NCBI RefSeq assembly: GCF_025996515.1 | Contig: NZ_BLRH01000035.1 | Coordinates: forward strand, 62,001 to 126,000 | Reading direction: 5' to 3' | Length of the DNA: 64,000 bases | DNA from: Rhizohabitans arisaemae | Lineage (GTDB): Bacteria > Actinomycetota > Actinomycetes > Streptosporangiales > Streptosporangiaceae | Shown here: positions 17,527-26,687 of the stretch, piece after piece | Layout of the letters: the number at the start of each line of letters is the position of its first letter | How positions within the stretch are numbered: the first letter of the stretch is position 1 | Made by a program: the position numbers and the translations under genes | Notes under the pieces: generated by a model | Database searches by the model: none | Told to the model about the DNA's origin: nothing | Seen by the model: the letters and a program-made list of their open reading frames with translations, nothing else

Positions 17527-18530
17527 TTTTCCTCCGATGTGGGCATTTCTGGGCCGGTGGTGACACCGGCGGGTGGAGCGGGTACGACCTGGGAGCCGAC
17601 GAGCCTGACATGGCCCGCCATCAGGGCCCGGGCGCCGTCGGCGTCGCCGGCCCTGATCCGGTCGAGGATTCTGCGGTGGAGTTCGTGGGCGCGCCGGGCC
17701 CGCTCGGGGGTGTTGCGGGGCTCCAGCAGCGATTGCTTCTCCCGGCGGAGGGCGGCCAGGGTGCCGGCCAGGGCCCGGTTGCCTGAGGCCTCGCCCACCG
17801 CGATGTGGAAGGCGATGCCGAGCTCGGTGAAGAGAACCGGGTCGTCGAGTGCCTCGTCGGCCTCGTCGATGAGCGCGGCGAGCCGGTCGAGCTGCTCGGC
17901 CGTGGCGTTTTCGGCGGCGAGCGCGGCGGTCACGGGTTCGATCGCGGCCTGGGCGTCGATGATCTCCCGGGCGGTGATCCCGGTGAGGCGGAGCTGGACG
18001 GCGAGGGCGTCGGCGAGCATGCAGTAGGCGCCGTCGTAGTAGAGCAGGGGGGCGGAGCGGGCCTCCTCCTCGACCGGGCTTCCGCCTGCCGAGACCACCC
18101 GGCCGACCATGATCGTGTGGTCGCCGCCGGTGAGGAGGTCGTGCAGCTCGCAGTCGAAGTAGCTGAGGCAGCCGTCGATGATCGGAGCACCGGTGAGGGC
18201 CCGCCGGGTGGCTACCTCGGTGAAGCGGCCGGGCTCGGGGTCACGTCCCTGGCTGGAGAAGTACTGCGAGATCGCCTGCTGGTCGGAGCGGAGTACGCTC
18301 ACGGCGAACCGGCCGGAGGCGCGCACATAGGTGAGGAGCCGGCTGTAGGAGGCGAGCGAGACCGTGACGAGCAGGGGATTGAGGGAGAGCGAGGCGAAGG
18401 ACGAGACGGTGACACCGTAGTCGGCGACGGGCCCGGACTCGCCCTCCTCGCTGCTGACGAGGGTCGTGACGACGGTGACGCCTGAGGCGAACCGGCGGGC
18501 GGCCTGCTTGAAGGCGAGGGGATCGATCAT
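17523..18530 (-). CDS. Flavin reductase fused to a GntR-type FCD ligand-binding domain
   Basis: ATG 18530 has AGGAGG 6 bases upstream; a longer ATG at 18563 falls within operator sequence. The product is 335 residues. Residues 1-165 form a flavin-reductase split barrel (FASGVTVVTT, VSSFASLSLNPLLVTVSL, RFAVSVL, HTIMVGRV). Residues 175-320 form an FCD domain otherwise found in FadR/VanR regulators, but no winged helix precedes it. This half closely resembles the FCD of the GntR regulator at 36010-36717 (AVQL, TAEQL, FHIAV-EASGNRAL, ALM--HVR). It should supply FADH2 to the HpaB-type enzyme, with activity perhaps controlled by an aromatic ligand. Confidence 0.85.
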   Translation of the reverse strand: MIDPLAFKQAARRFASGVTVVTTLVSSEEGESGPVADYGVTVSSFASLSLNPLLVTVSLASYSRLLTYVRASGRFAVSVLRSDQQAISQYFSSQGRDPEPGRFTEVATRRALTGAPIIDGCLSYFDCELHDLLTGGDHTIMVGRVVSAGGSPVEEEARSAPLLYYDGAYCMLADALAVQLRLTGITAREIIDAQAAIEPVTAALAAENATAEQLDRLAALIDEADEALDDPVLFTELGIAFHIAVGEASGNRALAGTLAALRREKQSLLEPRNTPERARRAHELHRRILDRIRAGDADGARALMAGHVRLVGSQVVPAPPAGVTTGPEMPTSEEK

Positions 18531-18552
18531 CGTGGACCTCCTGGGCTCGAAC

Positions 18553-18575
18553 CATATGAACATATGACCTTTATG
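18553..18575 (-). promoter_or_regulatory. Putative GntR operator (site A) before flavin reductase operon
   Basis: The minus-strand reading contains ATATGTTCATA preceded by TAAAGGTC, matching the consensus CTAANNNTNATATGTTCATAC shared by the island promoters. It lies 23 bases upstream of the reductase start. Confidence 0.6.
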
Positions 18576-18630
18576 TCAACGGACCCCTTCTGCAAAGCGG
18601 GGTGGGCGTGCCATCCTGCGATATCGGCCG

Positions 18631-18667
18631 TTGACAAGGGGACGGGCTAAACAAATAATGTTTATAC
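18631..18667 (+). promoter_or_regulatory. Promoter and putative GntR operator (site B) before ligJ-like operon
   Basis: TTGACA at 18631-18636 is followed after 17 bases by AATAAT at 18654-18659, a good vegetative-type promoter. The operator-like sequence CTAAACAAATAATGTT starts at 18647 and continues TATAC, so it covers the -10 region, as expected for repression. Confidence 0.6.
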
Positions 18668-18740
18668 ATTAGCTGTGCCGTGGATCCGGGGCTCTGCGGC
18701 CAGGTATGGGCAAGACGTTCGGAGAGGTGGCCCATCCCCG

Positions 18741-19757
18741 ATGATCATCGATATCCATGCGCATGTGAGCGCGCCCATAGAACTCGCCGCCTACAAGGCG
18801 AGCCTGCTGTCCCACCGAGGCGCGCACGGGAGGGGAAAGGTCGCCGTCGGCGACGATCGCATCCGCGAGGCGTTCGAGGAGGACAGCAGGTTCTTCGGCG
18901 GCATCTCCCACCTGCGCCACCTCGACGACGCGGGCATCGACGTCCAGGTCCTCTCACCGAGGCCCTTCCAGGCGATGCACAGCGAAGAGCCCGCCAAGCT
19001 CGTCCAGTGGTACACCGAGGAGACCAACGACCTCATCAAGCGTGCCTGCGACCTCTACCCGCAGCGCTTCCGCGGCATGGCCGGGCTGCCGCAGAGCCCT
19101 TCGTTCAGCCCCGAGCAGTGGACCGGCGAGCTCCGCCGCTGCGTCACCGAGCTCGGTTTCGTGGGCGCCATGCTCAACCCCGATCCCATGGAGGGCACCT
19201 ATCCGCCCAAGCCCCCGCTCGGCGACCGCTACTGGTACCCCGTCTACGAGGTGCTGTGCGAACTGGACGTCCCCGCCCTCATCCACTCGGCGGGCTGCAA
19301 ACCCCCTGCCCGCGAGTCCTACAGCCTCCACTTCATCGTGGAGGAGACGATCAACACCATCAGCCTGGTGAACTCCCCGGTCTTCCAGGACTTCCCCGAC
19401 CTGAAGCTGATCGTCTCCCATGGCGGCGGGGCCGTCCCCTACCAGGCGGGGCGGTTCATGCCGGGGGCGCTGCGCCGTCCCGAGCTGGGCACCTTCATCG
19501 AACGGCTCCGCAAACTCCACTTCGACACCTGCCTCTACACCCAGGACGCCCTCGAGCTGCTCATCCGCACGGTCGGAGTGGACCGCTGTCTCTACGGCTC
19601 GGAGAAGCCCGGCACCGGTTCGGCCAGGAACCCCGAGAACGGGCGCTGGTTCGACGACATCCACCTGCTGATCGAGGACATCGGCTGGCTCTCCAAGGAG
19701 GACCGGGCCGACATCTTCGCCGGCAATGCCACCGCCCTCTTCGGCTCGTTCGAATGA
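18741..19757 (+). CDS. LigJ-like 4-oxalomesaconate hydratase (amidohydrolase fold)
   Basis: ATG 18741 gives 338 residues. It starts MIIDIHAHVSAP and shares with Sphingobium LigJ, as I recall it, the runs LPQSP, ELGFVGAMLNPDP, DRYWYPVYE, ELDVPALIHSAG, VSHGGGAVPYQAGRF, DTCLYTQ and GSEKPG. LigJ hydrates 4-oxalomesaconate to 4-carboxy-4-hydroxy-2-oxoadipate in the protocatechuate 4,5-cleavage and gallate routes. It is first in an operon with the LigB-type dioxygenase and an ABC importer. The RraA-type proteins at 32.5-34.4 kb could catalyse the next, aldolase step. Confidence 0.75.
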   Translation: MIIDIHAHVSAPIELAAYKASLLSHRGAHGRGKVAVGDDRIREAFEEDSRFFGGISHLRHLDDAGIDVQVLSPRPFQAMHSEEPAKLVQWYTEETNDLIKRACDLYPQRFRGMAGLPQSPSFSPEQWTGELRRCVTELGFVGAMLNPDPMEGTYPPKPPLGDRYWYPVYEVLCELDVPALIHSAGCKPPARESYSLHFIVEETINTISLVNSPVFQDFPDLKLIVSHGGGAVPYQAGRFMPGALRRPELGTFIERLRKLHFDTCLYTQDALELLIRTVGVDRCLYGSEKPGTGSARNPENGRWFDDIHLLIEDIGWLSKEDRADIFAGNATALFGSFE

Positions 19758-19788
19758 GGAATCTGACCGACTCGGAGTGGAGCGACTA

Positions 19789-20790
19789 ATGGCGGAGATC
19801 GTTCTGGGCCTCGGGACCTCCCACGGCCCGCTGCTCAACACCCCTCCCAAGGACTGGGACCAGCGGGCCGCGGCGGACCGGCGCAGCACCGGCCTGAAGT
19901 ACCAGGGGAAGACCTGGACCTACGCCGACCTTCGGTCCGCCCGTCCCGACTTCGCGGGTGAAGTGGCTCTGGATGTGCGGCAGGAGCGGCACGCCGCGTC
20001 CCGGGCCGCCCTCGACCGGCTGGGTGAGATCCTCGACGAGGTGGCCCCGGACGTCGTCGTCATCGTGAGCAGCGACCACAAGGAGCTGTTCGGGGACGAG
20101 CTGCTGCCCTCGTTCGGCGTTTTCCACGGGGCGCAGGTGGACCACCTGCCGCTGACCGACGAGGAACTCGCCGCCATGGGCCCCGGCCTCGCCGTCTCCG
20201 CCCGCGGCTACGTCCCGGAGCGGCCGGAGGTCCGCGAGTGCGCGCCGGACCTGGCGGGGCACATGATCGCCTCGCTGATCGGCGACGGGTTCGACGTCGC
20301 GGCCTCCGACCGGCTTCCGGCCGGCAAGCACGGCAACCACGGGCTGCCGCACGGCTGGGGGTTCGTCTTCCAGCAGGTGATGCGCCGCCCGTACCCGATG
20401 ATTCCGATCTTCGTGAACACCTTCTACCCGCCGAACCAGCCGACACCCGCCCGCTGCTACGCCTTCGGGCAGGCGCTGCGCCGCGCCGTCGAGGGCTCCC
20501 CCGGAGCCGAGCGGGTGGCGTTCATCGCCTCGGGGGGATTGACACACTTCGTGGTGGACGAGGAGTTCGACCAGGAGTTCCTGCGCGCCCTCGCCGACGA
20601 CGACGTCCGGTACCTCTCCGAGATCTCGCCGGCCTGGCTGGAGTCGGGCTCGTCGGAGATGCGGAACTGGATCGTGGTGGCCGGGGCGATGTCCGGCACC
20701 GGGTCCGTGCTGGAACTCGTCGACTACGTGCCCTGCTACCGGGCTGAGGCCGGCACCGGGAACGCGATGGGGTTCACGGCGTGGCGGTGA
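19789..20790 (+). CDS. LigB-type class III extradiol ring-cleavage dioxygenase
   Basis: The product is 333 residues. It carries the Fe(II) ligands of the LigB family: TSHGPLL near residue 12, SSDHKELF near residue 86, and ESGSSEMRNWIVVAGAM near residue 287, which parallels the E242 region of LigB. HGLPHGWGFVF supplies the second-shell His. It should cleave a catechol or trihydroxy-aromatic acid at the meta position. No separate LigA-like alpha subunit gene was recognised, so it may act alone. It lies 31 bases downstream of the ligJ-like gene and overlaps the permease gene. Confidence 0.85.
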   Translation: MAEIVLGLGTSHGPLLNTPPKDWDQRAAADRRSTGLKYQGKTWTYADLRSARPDFAGEVALDVRQERHAASRAALDRLGEILDEVAPDVVVIVSSDHKELFGDELLPSFGVFHGAQVDHLPLTDEELAAMGPGLAVSARGYVPERPEVRECAPDLAGHMIASLIGDGFDVAASDRLPAGKHGNHGLPHGWGFVFQQVMRRPYPMIPIFVNTFYPPNQPTPARCYAFGQALRRAVEGSPGAERVAFIASGGLTHFVVDEEFDQEFLRALADDDVRYLSEISPAWLESGSSEMRNWIVVAGAMSGTGSVLELVDYVPCYRAEAGTGNAMGFTAWR

Positions 20791-22514
20791 CCGGCTGGAA
20801 GTCGGCCCGGATCCCCGCACTGACGCGGCGGCTCTGGATCGTGCTGCTGGTCGTGGCGGTCTGCGTTCTCTGCGTGTCCCCGGTGATCATGCTGATCGCC
20901 GGTGCGTTCCGCACGTCGCCGCCGGGACTGCCGGGCGAGTGGTCGACGGCGCCCTTCCTCGAGGCCTACGCCGACCCGGCGACCTACAGCACGTTCGGGA
21001 GCTCCGTCGTCCTGGCGGTCTCCACCAAGCTCATCTCCACCGCGCTGGCGGTCTACTTCTGCTGGGTGGTGGCCCGCACGACCTCGCCGCTGCGCGGCCT
21101 GGTCACCCCGATCATGCTGTTCGTGTTCGCGATGCCCACCTTGTTCTTCGCGTTGAGCTGGGGCATGTTGGGCAACCCCGACGTGGGGTTGCTGAACAAG
21201 CCGTTCGAGGCGCTCTTCGGGATGTCCCCGATCAACGTCAACTCCTGGTGGGGGCTGATCATGGTCATCGCCCTCAAGTCCACCGCCTCCTCCTACATCC
21301 TCCTCATTGGACCGTTCCTCGCCCTCTCCCGGTCCTTGGAAGAGGCCTCGTTCGTTTCCGGCGCCAGCCGGATGCGCACGTTCTTCCGGATCAACGTCCC
21401 GGTGCTGGCGCCGGCCATCACCGGGATCCTGATCCTCGGCTTCGTGGTCGGGCTCAGCTCCCTGGACGCGGCCCTCATCATCGGTGTCCCGGCCGGCATC
21501 ACCGTCTTCCCCACCCACCTGTTCGGCCACCTCTACAACTCGGCCACCCCGGACTACGCCCAGGCCAGCGCCCTGTCGCTGCTCCTGGTCGCGATCACCG
21601 TGGTGCTCGTGTGGGCGCAGGGCCGCGTGCTGGGCAAACGGCAGTTCACCACGGTCACCGGCAAGGCCTACCAGCAGGAGCCGTGGGACATCGGCCCATG
21701 GCGCCACGTCTGCGTCGCCGCGATCGTGGTCTACGGGCTGCTGGCCATGGTGCTGCCGCTCGCCCAGCTCATCCTCGGCTCCCTGCAACCCGTGTTCGGA
21801 CTGTACGGTGCCCTCACCTTCGACAACTACCGCGAACTGTTCGCCGAGCCCGACATCGTCTCGGCCTTCCAGGCGACGCTCACCGTGTCGATCGTGGGCG
21901 GCCTGATCGCCATGCTGCTCGCGGTCGCCCTGCAGTACGTGGTGCGCCGCCACCCCGGTCGGCTCACCCGCGTCATCACCTTCGCCACCTGGCTGCCGTG
22001 GGCGCTGCCCGGCATCGTGCTGGGGTTGGCGATGTCGTGGGCGTACCTGTCGATCCCCGGGCTGCGGGAGATCTACGGCACAGTGTGGATCTTGATGATC
22101 GCGCTGATCGTCACGGTCACCCCGATCGCCGGACGGGTCGCCGAGGGCGCGATCGTCCAGCTCAGCCATGAGCTGGAGGAGTCCGCCCGGACCAGCGGCG
22201 CCACATCGCTGCGGGCGCTGGTCGGGATCGTCGGCCGACTCATCCTGCCCAGCTTCATCAGCGGCTGGTTCGTCACGGCGCTGGTCATCTCCGGCAGCTT
22301 CGACGTGCCCATCCTCATGTCCACCTCCACCAACAGGACCATTCCCGTGGTGGTCTACGAGCTGTACACGCAGGGACGCACACCGTTGGCCGCCGCCGCT
22401 TTCTGCGTGCTCCTGGCCGTGGTGGCGGTCATCGCCGCAGTGGGTCTGCTGTACCGCCGCCGCATGCTCAAAGTCAGGGCCCGCTCTGTTAGCACAGGAC
22501 AAAGCACGAGGTAA
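20781..22514 (+). CDS. ABC transporter permease, fused double permease (Fe3+/thiamine/AEP type)
   Basis: The 577-residue product has two binding-protein-dependent permease halves, each with about six membrane spans. EAA-loop motifs are visible as EEASFVSGASRMRTFFRINVP and EESARTSGATSLRALVGIVGR. This two-in-one form is typical of AfuB/FbpB and 2-aminoethylphosphonate/putrescine-type importers. Start is GTG 20781 or GTG 20787; the latter would give a GTGA overlap with the dioxygenase stop. The gene is co-transcribed with the ATPase and binding protein. Substrate may be ferric iron for the dioxygenase or a carboxylate growth substrate. Confidence 0.85.
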   Translation: MAVTGWKSARIPALTRRLWIVLLVVAVCVLCVSPVIMLIAGAFRTSPPGLPGEWSTAPFLEAYADPATYSTFGSSVVLAVSTKLISTALAVYFCWVVARTTSPLRGLVTPIMLFVFAMPTLFFALSWGMLGNPDVGLLNKPFEALFGMSPINVNSWWGLIMVIALKSTASSYILLIGPFLALSRSLEEASFVSGASRMRTFFRINVPVLAPAITGILILGFVVGLSSLDAALIIGVPAGITVFPTHLFGHLYNSATPDYAQASALSLLLVAITVVLVWAQGRVLGKRQFTTVTGKAYQQEPWDIGPWRHVCVAAIVVYGLLAMVLPLAQLILGSLQPVFGLYGALTFDNYRELFAEPDIVSAFQATLTVSIVGGLIAMLLAVALQYVVRRHPGRLTRVITFATWLPWALPGIVLGLAMSWAYLSIPGLREIYGTVWILMIALIVTVTPIAGRVAEGAIVQLSHELEESARTSGATSLRALVGIVGRLILPSFISGWFVTALVISGSFDVPILMSTSTNRTIPVVVYELYTQGRTPLAAAAFCVLLAVVAVIAAVGLLYRRRMLKVRARSVSTGQSTR

Positions 22515-22519
22515 TCGAC

Positions 22520-23602
22520 ATGGCCAAGGTAGAGATCAACGGCCTGAGCAAGAGATTCGGCGACGCCACCGCCGTGGACGGCTTGGACCTGGTGGTGGAG
22601 GAAGGCGAGTTTCTCACTCTCCTGGGCCCGAGCGGCTGCGGCAAGACCACCACGCTGCGCTGCGTGGCCGGCCTGGAGACTCCCGCGGAAGGGGACATCC
22701 ACATCGGCGGGGAGTGCGTCGTATCCGCCAAGCGGCAGCTGTTCACGCCGCCTGAGCGGCGCCGACTCGGCATGGTGTTCCAGAGCTATGCGCTCTGGCC
22801 GCACATGACCGTCTTCGGCAACGTGGCCTACCCCCTCAGGATGCAGCGGCGGAGCCGAAGCGAGATCGCCCAGCGGGTCATGGAGGTCCTGGCCCTGGTC
22901 CGGCTGGAGGACTACGCCCAGCGCTCACCGTCTCAGCTCTCCGGTGGTCAGCAGCAGCGTGTGGCCCTGGCTCGGGCCATGGCCGCGGACCCGCGGCTCC
23001 TGCTGTTCGACGAGCCGCTCTCCAACCTCGACACCAAGCTGCGCGGCCGGATGCGCGACCTACTGCTCCGGCTTCACCGCAGCATCGGAACCACCTCCAT
23101 CTACGTCACCCACGATCAGTTGGAGGCACTCACCCTGTCCGACCGGATCGTCGTCATGAACGACGGCCGCATCGAGCAGACAGGATCCCCGCAGGAGATC
23201 TACACCTCACCCGCCAGTAGATTCGTCGCCGATTTCGTGGGGTTTGAAAACATCCACACCGGCGTGGTCTGCGGGGGTTGGTCCCAGGGTTACGAAGCCC
23301 GAGTAGGGGACCTGACCATCAAATTCCGGCACCAAGGAGGTCTTGGCACCGGCGAATCCGTCACACTCGCCGTCCGCGGCTGCCACATCGGCATCGCCAC
23401 GGAACCTCGTGCTGACCACGGCGAATTCGCCGTGGTCAACCATGTCTACCTCGGGGACCAAGTCGAGTACGCCTTGGAGGGCAACGGTCTGCGTCTCATC
23501 GTCCGCAAGGCCGCCCCCGACGGGACCCTCGACAGCCACATCGGATCGCGTCTGTGGGCGCGTATCCCTCCGGAACACATCGTTGGGTTGAAGTCGCCAT
23601 GA
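22520..23602 (+). CDS. ABC transporter ATPase (Fe3+/spermidine/thiamine subfamily)
   Basis: The product is 360 residues. Walker A is GPSGCGKTTT near residue 37, the signature is LSGGQQQRVALARA, Walker B LLLFDEPLSNLD and the H-loop YVTHDQ. The C-terminal 110 residues form a TOBE regulatory domain (VADFVGFENIHTG and ALEGNGLRLIV). It powers the permease encoded just upstream. Spacing to its neighbours is 5 bases upstream and an ATGA overlap downstream, so the importer is one translational unit. Confidence 0.9.
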   Translation: MAKVEINGLSKRFGDATAVDGLDLVVEEGEFLTLLGPSGCGKTTTLRCVAGLETPAEGDIHIGGECVVSAKRQLFTPPERRRLGMVFQSYALWPHMTVFGNVAYPLRMQRRSRSEIAQRVMEVLALVRLEDYAQRSPSQLSGGQQQRVALARAMAADPRLLLFDEPLSNLDTKLRGRMRDLLLRLHRSIGTTSIYVTHDQLEALTLSDRIVVMNDGRIEQTGSPQEIYTSPASRFVADFVGFENIHTGVVCGGWSQGYEARVGDLTIKFRHQGGLGTGESVTLAVRGCHIGIATEPRADHGEFAVVNHVYLGDQVEYALEGNGLRLIVRKAAPDGTLDSHIGSRLWARIPPEHIVGLKSP

Positions 23603-24708
23603 AACACGCCGTCAAAACCCTGACACTCCTCGTCGGTGCCGCCCTCCTCACCGCCTGCGGCGGTGGGGCGGGAACCGGTGCCCATGATCTCGCCGCCGCC
23701 GACCTGCTCACCAAGGACGCCCAGGTCCTCGGCGGAGCCGAAGCCGTCACAGCCATGCAGGACCTGTACAAGAAGGCGGTGGCCGCCGGTGAGACCAAGG
23801 TGACCGTCTACGGTCCCGTGGAAGCCGATCTCAAGCCCGTCTACGCCGTCTTCGCCAAACGCTTCCCCGGCATCCAGGTCGTCGGCGTGCCCGCCTTCGG
23901 TCCCGCCCTCGACCAGAAGGTCAACTCCGAGGAGGCCTCCGGTAAGCGGGTCGGGGACCTCGTCCACACCGGCACCACCGTCATCGACTACGGCGTGGCC
24001 GGGAAGCTCGACGTCTTCGAACCGGTCACCGCCAAGGGGATGAGCGACCAGTTCGCCGACCCGGAGAAGCGGTTCTTCGCCAACCAGTTGGGCGGTATCG
24101 GCTTCGTCGTCAACACTCAGAAGATCAAGGTCGAGGAGGCGCCGAAGAGCTGGGAACAGCTCGGCGACCCCAAGTACAAGGGCCGCATCGTCACGGCGGA
24201 CCCACGCAAACCCGGGGCACTCGTCGACGGCATCGCCAACATGATGTTCAGCGCCGTGTTCGACCGGGCCGGGGTGGAGAAGGTGGCCGCCAACGACCCG
24301 CTCATCGTGGACAGCTCCGAGCTCGCCATGCAGGCCGTCGTCTCCGGGCAGCGGGACATCGCCCCCGGGCTCGGCTTCTCCTCCTACAACGCCGCCAAGG
24401 CCAAGGGCGCTCCGGTGCACATGGTGTTTCCGTTCGACGGGCCGACCCCGATGACCACCACCTACTACGGCATCCTCAAGGGTGCCCCCAACCCCAACGC
24501 CGCCCGGCTGCTGGAGACCTGGATGTTCACTCCGGAAGCCATGGGGCTGGTCCCCCAGGCCGGTCTGTGGGGTTCCCGTCCCGGCAGTCCCGGCCCGACG
24601 GGCTACCCGGGCATCGACCAGATCCAGGTGGTGAAGAAGCCCCCGTTCCTGGAGTCGGAAAAGAACTTCAACGCCACGCTCGACCTCATGAAGGAGATCT
24701 TCAAGTAA
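23599..24708 (+). CDS. ABC transporter substrate-binding lipoprotein (Fe3+/AEP-type family 1)
   Basis: ATG 23599 overlaps the ATPase stop (ATGA), giving 369 residues. The N-terminus is a lipoprotein signal peptide with lipobox LLTAC, Cys at about residue 19. The mature region follows the type-2 periplasmic fold of the FutA/AfuA and PotD-like group (TKVTVYGPVEADLKPVYAVF, GIGFVVNTQKIKVEEAPKSWEQLGDP). It is anchored outside the membrane and delivers substrate to the permease. No clear cluster of ferric-binding tyrosines was identified, so an organic anion is equally possible. Confidence 0.85.
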   Translation: MKHAVKTLTLLVGAALLTACGGGAGTGAHDLAAADLLTKDAQVLGGAEAVTAMQDLYKKAVAAGETKVTVYGPVEADLKPVYAVFAKRFPGIQVVGVPAFGPALDQKVNSEEASGKRVGDLVHTGTTVIDYGVAGKLDVFEPVTAKGMSDQFADPEKRFFANQLGGIGFVVNTQKIKVEEAPKSWEQLGDPKYKGRIVTADPRKPGALVDGIANMMFSAVFDRAGVEKVAANDPLIVDSSELAMQAVVSGQRDIAPGLGFSSYNAAKAKGAPVHMVFPFDGPTPMTTTYYGILKGAPNPNAARLLETWMFTPEAMGLVPQAGLWGSRPGSPGPTGYPGIDQIQVVKKPPFLESEKNFNATLDLMKEIFK

Positions 24709-24797
24709 GGCGTTCCACGCCACCGTCACGCCGCCGCCGGTCCACGACCGGCGGCGGCGCCGTGCTTGTCCGTGACATCCGGCAGGTTCCGGGCATA

Positions 24798-24839
24798 GCC
24801 GAACGGGCCCGCTCCGTCGACGGAGCGGGCCCGTTCGGC
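24798..24839. terminator. Bidirectional terminator, perfect 42-bp palindrome
   Basis: GCCGAACGGGCCCGCTCCG (24798-24816) pairs with its exact complement (24821-24839) around a TCGA centre. It lies between the convergent ABC-importer operon and the minus-strand TPP-enzyme gene. Confidence 0.85.
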
Positions 24840-24856
24840 ATTGCCGGAGGCCGAGG

Positions 24857-26479
24857 TCAGCGGCGCGGTCCGGCCAGGAAGTCGTGGATCAGGTGCCAGG
24901 CCCCGTCCATCTCGCCCACCGGGGCGTGCACCAGCGCGGGCTCGCCCGCGGCCAGCGACTCCCGCACGACCCCCTCCAGCGCCTGCGGAGTCTCCGCCCG
25001 TACCCCCGTCACGCCGAACGCCTCCGCCAGCTTCACGAAGTCGGGATTGCTGAGCTCGGTGCCGTGGACCCGGCCTTCGAACCGCTGCTTCTGCGTCCGC
25101 TTCACATTGCCGAAGGCCCCGTCGTCGAAGACCACGGTGACCAGGCCGATGCCGTACTTGCGGGCGGTCGCGAGCTCCTGCATGTTCCAGCCGAAGCCGC
25201 CGTCGCCGGTGACGCAGAGCACCGGCCGGTCGGGCGAGGCCGCCTTGGCGCCCAAGGCGGTGGCGAAGCCGTAGCCGAGGGTGCCCTGGTATCCGGGCCA
25301 CACATAGGTGCGCGGGCCGTACACCGGGAAGGCGATCTGCGAAAGGTAGCCCACCTGGGTGAGTTCGTTGACCAGGATGCCGTCCTCGGGGAGGGCGGCG
25401 CGCAGCGCCCGTACATAGGACGCCTGCGGCTCGATCTCCGCGATCTGCTTGCGGCAGTCGTCGCGGATCCCGTCCAGTCGCGCCCACGGCTCCCGCGTCG
25501 CCTCCGGCAGTTCGGCGCGGAGGGCGGCCAGGCCGAGGCGGGCGTCGCCCAGGATGTCGAGTTCGGCGACGCGGGGCGCCCCCAGATCGCCCGCATCCGC
25601 GTTCAGCATGATCAGTTTGCCGGAGGTGCCCACCGGCCTGCCGATCGTCATGAGGAAGCGGGTGCCCACGGCCAGCACCACGTCGGCCTCCGGCAGCACC
25701 TCGCGTCCGCCGAGGCTGGTGAGGGCGAGCGGGTGACGTTCGTCGACGGCGCCGCGGCCGTTCTGGCTCATCACCACCGGTGCGCCGAGGGCCTCGGCCA
25801 GCTCGGCCAGTTCCGCCCACGCCCCGCCGGCCAGGACGCCGCCGCCCGCGTACAGCACGGGCCGGGCGGCACCGCGCAGCAAGGCGCCCGCCTTGGCGAT
25901 GAGGGCCGGGTCGGGGACGGCGGGGGTGCCGACGGCGGAAGTGCCGATCAGGTCGACGTCGGCGACGGCCGACAGCACGTCCGGCGGGATCTCGATGCCG
26001 ACGGGCTGCGGCCTGCCGGAGCGCAGCACCTGGAACGCCTCATGCACCAGACGCGGCACGTCCTCGGCCCTCATGGCGCTCCCGGTCCACTTGGTGACCG
26101 TGCCGAAGGTGGTGGTCTGGTCGCGGACCTCGTGCAGCATGCCGAGGCCCCGGCCGATCATGGAGGAGGGGATCTGCCCGGCGATGCACAGGACGGGCGA
26201 CGAACAGGCGTAGGCGGTGGACAGGCCCGCCATCGCGTTGAGGAGGCCGGGGCCGGGCACCACCATGCAGACGCCCGCGTCGCCGGTGGTGCGGGCATAT
26301 CCGTCCGCCATATACGACGCGGCCTGCTCGTGGCGGGTGTTGTGGAAGGTCAGCTGATCGGCGACTTTGGCGAGGCCGTCGACGGCGAAGTCGAGCTGGA
26401 CGCCCGGCACGCCGAAGAGCCGGGTCACCCCTTCATTCACGAGTTGGCGAGCAAGAGCCTCGCCGCCGGTCATCTCCAT
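24857..26479 (-). CDS. Thiamine-diphosphate-dependent enzyme (acetolactate synthase/benzoylformate decarboxylase family)
   Basis: ATG 26479 follows GAGGAG and gives 540 residues; an upstream frame to 26551 lacks a ribosome site. Domains are TPP-N (1-165), central (190-320) and TPP-C (345-520). The catalytic Glu is in RHEQAASYMADGYAR and the ThDP-Mg motif is GDGGFGWNMQELATARKYGIG...DDGAFGN. It likely decarboxylates or ligates a 2-oxo acid. It is the last gene of a minus-strand operon with a class II aldolase, a 2-hydroxyacid dehydrogenase and an aminotransferase, separated from the last by 208 bases. Confidence 0.8.
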   Translation of the reverse strand: MEMTGGEALARQLVNEGVTRLFGVPGVQLDFAVDGLAKVADQLTFHNTRHEQAASYMADGYARTTGDAGVCMVVPGPGLLNAMAGLSTAYACSSPVLCIAGQIPSSMIGRGLGMLHEVRDQTTTFGTVTKWTGSAMRAEDVPRLVHEAFQVLRSGRPQPVGIEIPPDVLSAVADVDLIGTSAVGTPAVPDPALIAKAGALLRGAARPVLYAGGGVLAGGAWAELAELAEALGAPVVMSQNGRGAVDERHPLALTSLGGREVLPEADVVLAVGTRFLMTIGRPVGTSGKLIMLNADAGDLGAPRVAELDILGDARLGLAALRAELPEATREPWARLDGIRDDCRKQIAEIEPQASYVRALRAALPEDGILVNELTQVGYLSQIAFPVYGPRTYVWPGYQGTLGYGFATALGAKAASPDRPVLCVTGDGGFGWNMQELATARKYGIGLVTVVFDDGAFGNVKRTQKQRFEGRVHGTELSNPDFVKLAEAFGVTGVRAETPQALEGVVRESLAAGEPALVHAPVGEMDGAWHLIHDFLAGPRR

Positions 26480-26687
26480 TGAACTCCTCACAAGGTGGTG
26501 AATATCCGCTGATCCGCCCCGGTGGGGGATCCTGGCGCCTGTGCCGGGCACCAGGGCGGATCAGCGGGACGTGCCCGCCGGAAGGGGGATGGTCGGTCCG
26601 CCCGGCGGTGAAGCTTCATCGGTCCATCGCGGTGCGGGCCGCCCGCCGACGGACACGGGGAAGGGCCGCGGTAGCGGCGGAGCGGGA

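Noticed and set aside
20736-22502. 588-codon minus-strand frame opposite the double permease gene
   Set aside because: It reads as hydrophilic His/Asp/Gly/Gln-rich low complexity, the antisense of membrane helices.
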